Assembly (NCBI GenBank): GCA_009908535.1
Contig: JAAAOD010000136.1
Coordinates: 1-6,948, forward strand
DNA length: 6,948 nucleotides
Source of the DNA: Verrucomicrobiota bacterium
Lineage (GTDB): Bacteria; Verrucomicrobiota; Verrucomicrobiia; Opitutales; Oceanipulchritudinaceae
Direction: 5' to 3'
Part shown: in pieces, positions 1-5,480 of the stretch
Layout of the letters: each line of letters starts with the position of its first letter
Numbering within the stretch: position 1 is the first letter of the stretch
The notes under the pieces: generated by a model
What the model saw: only the letters and a program-made list of their open reading frames with translations
Databases searched by the model: none
Told to the model about the DNA's origin: nothing
Position numbers and translations under genes: made by a program

Positions 1-220
1 TAGGTGCTCCAGCACAATCAACTACGAAACGTCGTCGACCATGGTGAAAATGCGCCTCCAGCCGAATCGGTTGCCCGGAGGTCGCGTCAGCCAGCTTGCA
101 AGGAAAGAAAACCTGCGAAGGGGTCTTGGGCCAGCGACAAGATGAGCCCAACCCGCCCCTCCGCATTTGCCGAAACATTTTCCCAAAATGCACCGTTTTC
201 GTGGCAAATGGGGGATTTGG

Positions 221-237
221 GTGGACTCTCGTGGACT
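221..237. repeat. Two direct copies of GTGGACT with 10-bp period
   Basis: GTGGACT occurs at 221-227 and again at 231-237, separated by CTC, so the copies start exactly 10 bp apart, about one helical turn. It lies about 65 bp beyond the 3' end of the tRNA gene. Paired direct repeats on one DNA face are typical of protein-binding sites, including arm sites of tyrosine recombinases, but no recombinase gene is in the window. With only two 7-bp copies, chance is a real alternative. Confidence 0.35.
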
Positions 238-253
238 GGAGCCCGATTCGCCC

Positions 254-270
254 AAGGGTTCAAAACCCTT
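254..270 (+). repeat. 7-bp perfect hairpin resembling a tRNA T-arm
   Basis: AAGGGTT (254-260) and AACCCTT (264-270) are perfectly complementary around CAA. Read on the plus strand it also folds as a 5-bp stem AAGGG/CCCTT with the 7-nt loop TTCAAAA. This matches the TTCRANN T-loop consensus with a G-C pair closing the loop. No matching acceptor, D or anticodon arm was found upstream, so it is not a complete tRNA. On the minus strand it could act as a weak stem downstream of tRNA-Val, but it has no following T-tract. The nature of the element is unresolved. Confidence 0.4.
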
Positions 271-301
271 TGATAAACGGCATTTTCCCTTCTCCTTCAA
301 A

Positions 302-378
302 TGGTGGGAGATGCTGGATTTGAACCAGCGACCTCATGCGTGTCATGCATGCGCTCTAACCAACTGAGCTAATCCCCC
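302..378 (-). tRNA. tRNA-Val (anticodon GAC), CCA encoded
   Basis: Read on the minus strand, the 77 nt fold into a complete cloverleaf. The acceptor arms GGGGGAT and ATCTCCC pair over 7 bp with one G-T pair. The D-arm is GCTC/GAGC around AGTTGGTTA. The anticodon stem CATGC/GCATG holds the loop ATGACAC, which gives anticodon GAC with the expected T33. The variable loop is AGGTC, and the T-arm GCTGG/CCAGC holds TTCAAAT. Discriminator A and a genomically encoded CCA complete the gene. The tRNA decodes valine codons GUC and GUU. It starts 82 bp after the stop codon of the aldo/keto reductase on the same strand. I saw no clear promoter in that gap, so it may be transcribed from a weak promoter there or by read-through. 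Confidence 0.96.
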
Positions 379-395
379 GTCCATCGAGGTCCGGA

Positions 396-405
396 TTTCC
401 GGAAA
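396..405. repeat. 10-bp palindrome TTTCCGGAAA upstream of tRNA-Val
   Basis: TTTCCGGAAA is a perfect palindrome centred about 22 bp upstream of the tRNA 5' end (minus strand), in the 82-bp gap between the reductase stop codon and the tRNA. It could be a short operator-like site near the tRNA transcription start, or chance. No -10 or -35 pair could be convincingly placed next to it. Confidence 0.25.
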
Positions 406-460
406 AGTAGGAAAAGGGAAAGCGGAGGGGCGGCATGGGCAAGCAAAAAATGGGGCTGGC

Positions 461-1672
461 TCAGGACTGGCTGAGGCGCTGGACCTCCTCTCCGCCGAGG
501 AGTTCGTGGGCGGCCTCGAGATAAGGCAGGAGGAGCTTCCCGGCGGGGAGGCGGGCGAAGAGGGCCTCGAGCTCGGAGCGGACGGGGTCGAGGTTATCGG
601 GAGCGGCCTTTTCGCCGGGGAACCAGTCGGCGGCGTTGCCGAGGAGGTTGTAGCGGAACCTGCCGTAGTCGACGAGGTCGAAGGCACGGGCAAGATTGTG
701 CAGCTGCACGATACGCCCGACGTTGATGCGCCCGGGGATCCGGTCGATGGGCGGCAGGCCTAGATGCCACGGGTCGCGGAGGAGCGGATCGACGACCTCC
801 TCGTAGCGGACCCGCAGGCGCTCGAGGATGGGCCCGAGGTGGCGCGGGGCCTCGGGCAGCAGCGGCAGGCAATCGAGATGCTCGTTGAAGTCGGACGGCC
901 GGGCCGCGCCGAGGCTCAGGGTATGCACCTGCGGATGGGAGAGGCAGAAAAGGTCGTTGAAGGTCATGGGGTGCAGGGGCGCGCACAGCTCGTGCAACCG
1001 GGGCGGGGCCTTGTAGAGCTGGCCGCCCTTGTCGCTCGGGCTGATGATGAAGACCCCCATGTCGCGCGCCGCCGCCGCCTCGATGCACGGCCATGTCTCC
1101 TGGTAAATGTAGTACCAGTGCAGATTAACGTAATCGAACCCGCCGTCGTCCCGGTCGTCCCCGAAGGCGATGGCCCGGTTGATGATGCTCACCGGTCCGT
1201 GCGTGGCAAAGCCGATAAAGCGCGCCTTTCCCTCCGTGCGCAGGCGGGCCGCCATGTCGAAGCAGCCCCCTTCGCGGATCGACCACTGCAGCTTCTCCTC
1301 GTTGTTGATGCCGTGGATGGCGAGCAGGTCGACGTGCTCCAGCTGCAGCCGTTCCAGCGATTCGAGGAACTGTTCCCGAAAGACCTCCGGATCGGCGTTC
1401 GGTCCGATCTTCGTCTGCACGATCAGCTCCTCGCGCGGGAATTTCGGCAGGACGAGCCCGAGCTGCCGCTCCGAGGAGCCGTACCCGCGGGCCGTCTCGA
1501 TATGGTTCACCCCGACCTCGACGGAACGCCGGATGGTCGCCTCGAGATTGGCCTGGCCCTCCGGGTCGACGTCGGCCAGCGGTTTATCCTGCCAGCCGTC
1601 CTGGTAGCGCATGCCGCCGCAGGAAAACACGGGCATGCGCAGCTCGGTACGTCCGAAGCGGCGGCGAATCAT
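461..1672 (-). CDS. Aldo/keto reductase, COG1453-type, with cysteine-less C-terminal domain
   Basis: This is a predicted cytosolic NAD(P)H-dependent oxidoreductase of about 403 residues; its substrate is unknown. The N-terminal two thirds form the aldo/keto reductase barrel: 'RRFGRTELRMPVFSCGG' near the start, the active-site strand 'IETARGYG' (E59, Y64), 'TKIG' (K88) and 'LLAIHG' (H120). This gives the tetrad Glu-Tyr-Lys-His, with Glu in place of the usual Asp. 'VNLHWYYI' and 'GVFIISPSDKGG' are typical of the COG1453 branch. In that branch the C-terminal third is normally a helical domain with CxxCxxC-type iron-sulfur motifs. Here the layout survives ('RYNLLGNAADWFPG', then 'YLEAAHELLGGEE'), but no cysteine follows residue 268. 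The start ATG at 1672 was chosen because homologues begin just before the RRFGR motif. An in-frame ATG at 1696 and a TTG at 1732 are alternatives; none of the three has a clear ribosome binding site. The gene lies 77 bp downstream of the secreted-protein gene on the same strand, so the two may be co-transcribed. Confidence 0.88.
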   Translation of the reverse strand: MIRRRFGRTELRMPVFSCGGMRYQDGWQDKPLADVDPEGQANLEATIRRSVEVGVNHIETARGYGSSERQLGLVLPKFPREELIVQTKIGPNADPEVFREQFLESLERLQLEHVDLLAIHGINNEEKLQWSIREGGCFDMAARLRTEGKARFIGFATHGPVSIINRAIAFGDDRDDGGFDYVNLHWYYIYQETWPCIEAAAARDMGVFIISPSDKGGQLYKAPPRLHELCAPLHPMTFNDLFCLSHPQVHTLSLGAARPSDFNEHLDCLPLLPEAPRHLGPILERLRVRYEEVVDPLLRDPWHLGLPPIDRIPGRINVGRIVQLHNLARAFDLVDYGRFRYNLLGNAADWFPGEKAAPDNLDPVRSELEALFARLPAGKLLLPYLEAAHELLGGEEVQRLSQS

Positions 1673-1749
1673 GGCGGGCGGGCTCTTGGCAGGCATAACC
1701 GGAAGGGTTTTGCCGCACGCCGAAAGGGTCAAACGGAGAATGGCTGATT

Positions 1750-4700
1750 TCAGGGAGTTACGGGAACCACGCGGACACGGAGGAGCTGGTAGGAACCGGA
1801 TCCCTCCGGCACCTCGTAACGGAAACGCTGCAGCCCGTTTTCCCCCCGTACCGGGTTATCCCCCAGGGAAGGGAGAACCTGCCAGTCGACCAGGTCTTCC
1901 GTACCTTCAACCACGTAATAAAATCCCTCCGGAACGGAAGGCCGGACGAACTCCAGCGCGGGCGCGCCGGCGTCCATCCGCAAACGGGGCAGCTGGGCCT
2001 CCTCTCCCTCCATGCGCACATTGGGATCTCCGCCAAAGGCAAGTTCGAGAAGGTTACAGCGCCCATCGCCGTCAGGATCGGCCTCCGGGCCGCTGATTTC
2101 CGGATCGGCCAGCTGTTCCGGAGAAAAGTACCATTCCCTCGGTTCGCCGGGATACTGGCTGGGCGGCATCACCGGAATCTCAATTTCGTTCCATGGAGAA
2201 ACCCGTCCGTTCCCTTCGGCGCGGACACGGAACCGGATGATATTGCCGGGATTGGCTTCCGGAATCCCCGCTAGCAGACCGGTCTCGGGAACAAAAGTGA
2301 GACCCCCGGTGTCGGTAAGCGGTTCCCATGCGAAACCCTCCTGCCTCGCCCCGCTGAAAGGGTAACTGAAAAAGATCCCGCTGTAGGCCATGAGGTCATC
2401 CGGCGGCGGCACAAGGACGGGACCGTCCGCACCTCCTTCCAAAGTCAGGGAGGCCGCGTCCGTGCGCGTCGTTCCCCACGGATTGCTGACTTCATAATAA
2501 TAATGCCGCGGTGCCACAAGCGCGTCGATCTGAAGAATATTGCTCGTGCTGTCCTCGATTTTTCGATACGGTCCGGCCACATCGTTGCCGGTGCTGACGT
2601 ACCATGCCGCCGACGTTTCCACGATGGCGGGAGTGGTGAGATAAAAGGAAGCCTCCAGCCGGGTTGCACAACCGGCCGGCACGACCATGGATTGCGGGTG
2701 GAAGGCAACCTGCGGGGCGACCGCCGGATAGACATCAATCGATCCGCTGTAAACCGTCCCGTGCAGGTTGCTGACTTCGCAATAATAGGTTTCCAGCCCG
2801 GAAGGCGCGGTTACGGCCAGGCGACTGCCGTTGCCAACCATTTCATCCGGACCGAAATGGGAACGCCTGTACCATGCGAAGCTCATGGAGAAATTGGAGG
2901 AGGCGCTGACCCACAACTGCGCCGAACCTCCGGGTTCCACCGCGACCGACTCCGCAACCCCCTCGACCAGCGGCGGCCCGAAGGCTTCCTCCCAGAGCTG
3001 ACGCCGCTCGTACTGCTGGTTGTTGGCCATTTTGTTGGCCGTATCGAAAAGCTGACCACCGAGAAGACCGTCCGTCTGGGCCGCCTTCCAATCATCGATC
3101 AGCGCGGAAAGCCCATAAACCGTATCCCACATGGCCTCTTCGTCCCGGACGGTCATGTTCATCAACTCCGACCACTGTCGCTCCATTTCCTCTTTCAGCA
3201 GAAGCAGGCCGAAGGCCGGAAAGGCCTGCGCAAGTGGATGGTTGAGCCAGGGCGCTTCCATTTCCGGAGGCGCGGTCACGTCGAGATCCTCCGCAACACG
3301 GGCCTCCGGAAGATGACGAGATTCCTCATGCGCGATGACCTGGCCGACAAAAGCCCTTTCCTGAAACCAGTCCGACCGCAGTTGCTCCATGGAAGCCAGA
3401 CCCAGGGAGGGAACAGGATAGCCGATGTCGACGGCCGCCGCATGCGCAGCCCGGACCTCCTCCAGAAACATGGGAGGATTACCGGATATGCGGTTGTGTG
3501 CGGCCATCCCCTGCCCCGTCGCAAGTTGGTAAGATCGGTCGATTTCCTCATAGCGCTCAACGAAGGCTAGATACTGCTCCCAGAGTCTCCTCGCGGGCGC
3601 GGTTTGGAGGTTCGCGGCAAGCGCGTCCTCGATCGCGGAGGAGAGTCCGGCGATACTGAACCAGTGGTTATGAATGCCGTGGTACATGAGGTTGTCGTTG
3701 TGAGGACAATAAGGCTCGACGGCGGCCAGAGTCTCCGCCGCGCCGAGATGGGTCGCCATTCCGAGGGTCGCGTTCTGGAGGGCATCGACGAGGGACCGCT
3801 CGTCCGCCGTTACACTGGCGATGGCCGGCTGCAGACCCTGGTAGTGACTTCGAAATTTCGAGGCGGCGTTGGCGGCGTTGGTTTCGGCCTCCCCGATTGC
3901 CTCGATCCATCCCTCAAAGTCTTCCATTCTCTCATAATAGGGACGAAACAAATACGCGGCGGCAAGTCCGCTCCAACCACCCGCCCAACCCATGTGGGCA
4001 CCGGTTTCCGTGGTGTAGTCATTTTTGTCATACCAGTTTTTGTAGGCCGTCGCGGTGGCGATCTCTTCTATCCCGGAAAGAACGCGTTTCCGGTTGTTAA
4101 ACCCGGTGAAGACACTGGAAATAGGCGCGAGGGTGTCGCGGATATTCTCCAGTTGCGCCATCGCCTCTTCAAGGCGCGGTCCATCCACTTCCGCCTGCCG
4201 CCAGTCATAAAGCGTGTCCAGCAAGCCACCGAACTCATCCGGAGAGAGGGTAGCTTTCTCCATCCATAGAACGACGAGCCAATACCATTTCTCCATCCAT
4301 TCATCGAAGCTTTCTTCCGCCGTCTGCATGGCCTCCTCATAGGTAATCCATTCTGCATCGAGAGCGGGCACGACGGGATCGAGGATTTCCTTGATGCGGT
4401 TCTTCCCCGCGTTGTAGCGAGCAGTGTAGTACGCGTCGTCGCTCTCATCCTCCCCTTGATTGCGGAAATTGAAACCGGCGGGCGACACAGGAGGCTGAAC
4501 CTCCTCCAACATTGAATCGATTTCTTCGGAGATTGCTTCCTCCCGTTCCGCGACGAGGGCCTCCTGCAGTTGCATGGCCACGCCCTCGCGCAGGCTGGCA
4601 AGACTGGCCGCCTCCCCCCGCAGCCATTCAAGATCGTTCTCCGCCGTGGTGATCTCCGCGCGCGTACGGGAAATCATTTCCTGGATTGCTGTAATGCCTT

Positions 4701-5334
4701 CACCGATACGCTCGCGGACAACATCGTTTTTGTAGAAAATGGCCCCGCGCTGACCGGGATCCTTGCCCGTTTCCTTCAACTTCAAGGAGCGGTAATAGGC
4801 GATATCCTTGTCGAGGGCCCAGAAGACCTTCTGAATCTCCGCTGCCTGCGTGAAGGATTCCTCCGTCACGCGGCGGATGGAAACGGTCCGCGGACCGTAG
4901 TAATTGCTCTCATCAAGACCCATCGCCTTGCGGGCCTGTTCGCCGCCCTGCTCGAAGGCAATGCGCCCGACCGCGTAGCGGATACCGAAGTTCGCCGTCG
5001 ATTCCACCGCCGTCTTGGCGAGGCCGGTCGTCGAATCGATGGTCGAATACGTCTCAAAGGCCAGTTGCAGGATCACCTTTATCAAATTCTTCTTGTTGAT
5101 GTCGGCCAGCTTCGCGCGCATCTCTTCCAACTCGGGGACGGTTGCCTGCATCGCGGCAATACGCTCATCGGCGCTGGTCAGAAAATCCTCAAGGGCCGAG
5201 GACTGGATGTCGACATCCCGTTGATCCTCCTGGATTTGTTCGAGCCGGTCCTGCAGCAAATCGACGGGGGCGGTTTCGTTGGCCGACAGTGAAAGGGGGA
5301 GCACTCCCCACAAGACAGCAACAAAGAACTTCAT
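1750..5334 (-). CDS. Large secreted protein: coiled coils, two Ig-like modules, He_PIG-like module, Verrucomicrobia-type C-terminal module
   Basis: This 1194-residue exported protein has no function I can assign. Residues 1-18 (MKFFVAVLWGVLPLSLSA) are a typical signal peptide. Residues 25-84 and about 206-280 are Glu/Gln/Leu-rich and look like coiled coils. Between them and up to about 785 the protein is largely helical, Trp- and Tyr-rich, and matches no family I know. Two Ig-like modules follow: 787-870 ('FAWYRR', 'YYCEVSNLHG') and 873-966 ('AAWYVS', 'YYYEVSNPWG'). Residues 971-1055 resemble a He_PIG module ('LTFVPETGLLAGIPE'). The end has an Asp-rich, Ca-binding-like 'DPDGDG' with 'NLLELAFGGDP', then 'YYVVEGTEDLVDW' and 'LLRVRV'. 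No transmembrane anchor, LPXTG or PEP-CTERM signal is present, so it is probably secreted or loosely surface-attached. ATG 5334 is preferred over the in-frame GTG at 5352: it sits directly before the signal peptide and has GGAA five bases upstream. It is divergent from recN and somewhat less GC-rich than its neighbours by eye. Confidence 0.9.
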   Translation of the reverse strand: MKFFVAVLWGVLPLSLSANETAPVDLLQDRLEQIQEDQRDVDIQSSALEDFLTSADERIAAMQATVPELEEMRAKLADINKKNLIKVILQLAFETYSTIDSTTGLAKTAVESTANFGIRYAVGRIAFEQGGEQARKAMGLDESNYYGPRTVSIRRVTEESFTQAAEIQKVFWALDKDIAYYRSLKLKETGKDPGQRGAIFYKNDVVRERIGEGITAIQEMISRTRAEITTAENDLEWLRGEAASLASLREGVAMQLQEALVAEREEAISEEIDSMLEEVQPPVSPAGFNFRNQGEDESDDAYYTARYNAGKNRIKEILDPVVPALDAEWITYEEAMQTAEESFDEWMEKWYWLVVLWMEKATLSPDEFGGLLDTLYDWRQAEVDGPRLEEAMAQLENIRDTLAPISSVFTGFNNRKRVLSGIEEIATATAYKNWYDKNDYTTETGAHMGWAGGWSGLAAAYLFRPYYERMEDFEGWIEAIGEAETNAANAASKFRSHYQGLQPAIASVTADERSLVDALQNATLGMATHLGAAETLAAVEPYCPHNDNLMYHGIHNHWFSIAGLSSAIEDALAANLQTAPARRLWEQYLAFVERYEEIDRSYQLATGQGMAAHNRISGNPPMFLEEVRAAHAAAVDIGYPVPSLGLASMEQLRSDWFQERAFVGQVIAHEESRHLPEARVAEDLDVTAPPEMEAPWLNHPLAQAFPAFGLLLLKEEMERQWSELMNMTVRDEEAMWDTVYGLSALIDDWKAAQTDGLLGGQLFDTANKMANNQQYERRQLWEEAFGPPLVEGVAESVAVEPGGSAQLWVSASSNFSMSFAWYRRSHFGPDEMVGNGSRLAVTAPSGLETYYCEVSNLHGTVYSGSIDVYPAVAPQVAFHPQSMVVPAGCATRLEASFYLTTPAIVETSAAWYVSTGNDVAGPYRKIEDSTSNILQIDALVAPRHYYYEVSNPWGTTRTDAASLTLEGGADGPVLVPPPDDLMAYSGIFFSYPFSGARQEGFAWEPLTDTGGLTFVPETGLLAGIPEANPGNIIRFRVRAEGNGRVSPWNEIEIPVMPPSQYPGEPREWYFSPEQLADPEISGPEADPDGDGRCNLLELAFGGDPNVRMEGEEAQLPRLRMDAGAPALEFVRPSVPEGFYYVVEGTEDLVDWQVLPSLGDNPVRGENGLQRFRYEVPEGSGSYQLLRVRVVPVTP
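3862..3879. repeat. Two tandem copies of GGCGGCGTT inside the secreted-protein gene
   Basis: A perfect 9-bp unit is duplicated head to tail. On the coding (minus) strand it encodes the repeated tripeptide Asn-Ala-Ala in 'ETNAANAASKF' of the helical region. The repeat is in frame, so any slippage would add or remove three residues without breaking the frame. It is probably an ordinary small duplication in an Ala-rich helix. Confidence 0.5.
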
Positions 5335-5480
5335 ATATGTTCCATAAAGCACTGAAAACCAACCGACAAAGTCATTTCACTCCGCAATCCATGTTATGAG
5401 GATACATTTCCTTCCCTATTACTCCACCTTACGTGGACTCCGGCCTTGCTCTGAAGCTCTGATACGGAAAAATTCCGGAC
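5335..5480. promoter_or_regulatory. Divergent intergenic region between secreted-protein gene and recN
   Basis: These 146 bp separate two genes read outward, so both promoters should lie here. It is more AT-rich than the flanking genes. I could not place a convincing sigma-70 promoter in either direction: the best minus-strand pair, TTGTCG (5364-5369) and TTATGG (5342-5347) with a 16-bp spacer, has a poor -10. Other structure: a 5-bp hairpin TCCAC/GTGGA (5423-5437), a 7-bp direct repeat (5448-5462), and a short inverted repeat CGGAA-AAA-TTCCG (5465-5477) ending three bases before the recN ATG. The last could mask or replace a ribosome binding site, because no strong Shine-Dalgarno sequence precedes recN. 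Confidence 0.55.
5448..5462. repeat. Direct repeat GCTCTGA-A-GCTCTGA upstream of recN
   Basis: Two perfect copies of GCTCTGA are separated by a single A, giving an 8-bp period. The repeat ends 18 bp before the recN ATG, so it lies in the probable 5' leader or core promoter. It may be a regulator site or a small duplication. It does not resemble the LexA boxes I know. Confidence 0.35.

Larger units (their letters stand above)
1..301. other. Non-coding stretch downstream of tRNA-Val, no supported gene
   Basis: This stretch has open frames on both strands, but none gives a protein I recognise. Those I looked at contain mixed low-complexity Arg/Pro/Ser-rich text, lack a ribosome binding site, and overlap one another. 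Structure that can be seen: a possible hairpin with arms TTGGGC (126-131) and GCCCAA (146-151) around a 14-nt loop, a direct repeat at 221-237, and a perfect 7-bp hairpin at 254-270. On the minus strand this is the region just 3' of the tRNA gene. It would therefore hold the tRNA transcript's trailer and terminator, but no hairpin followed by a T-tract is visible. It may be an intergenic remnant or the edge of an old insertion; neither is established. Confidence 0.5.

Noticed and set aside
22..300. Minus-strand open frame of 92 codons downstream of the tRNA
   Set aside because: It overlaps other open frames, matches no family I know, and contains the hairpin and direct repeat. Arg/Gly/Pro-rich composition looks like chance translation of GC-rich DNA.
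167..367. Plus-strand open frame that ends in text like LDLNQRPHACHACALTN
   Set aside because: The C-terminal text is simply the antisense reading of tRNA-Val; such LDLNQRP-like strings are a known artefact of translating tRNA genes. The rest has no recognisable protein character.
445..475. Intrinsic terminator after the reductase: CTCAG/CTGAG stem and six T on the minus strand
   Set aside because: The stem is only 5 bp, overlaps the stop codon, and is separated from the T-run by 9 bases, so it does not fit an intrinsic terminator.
764..1747. Long plus-strand open frame of 327 codons opposite the reductase gene
   Set aside because: It is antisense to a clear aldo/keto reductase with conserved motifs. 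Codon bias of GC-rich genes opens this frame; the translation resembles no known protein.
3313..3330. HEESRH in the secreted protein, resembling a zinc-protease motif
   Set aside because: The spacing is HExxxH, not HExxH. The rarer HExxGH form of family M49 needs Gly before the last His, which is absent, and no other protease features are nearby.
2503..3570. Plus-strand open frame of 355 codons opposite the large secreted-protein gene
   Set aside because: It lies wholly inside a 1194-codon gene with signal peptide and recognisable modules. No start signal or protein family supports it.
5338..5351. TGTTC-CATA-AAGCA as a possible LexA box (TGTTC-N4-GAACA) upstream of recN
   Set aside because: Only the left half matches fully; the right half matches three of five bases. 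It lies about 130 bp from the recN start and next to the other gene's start codon.
5342..5369. TTGTCG-16 bp-TTATGG as a sigma-70 promoter for the secreted-protein gene
   Set aside because: The -10 match is poor, and the implied transcript would begin only a few bases before the ATG. It is not better than chance in this AT-rich gap.
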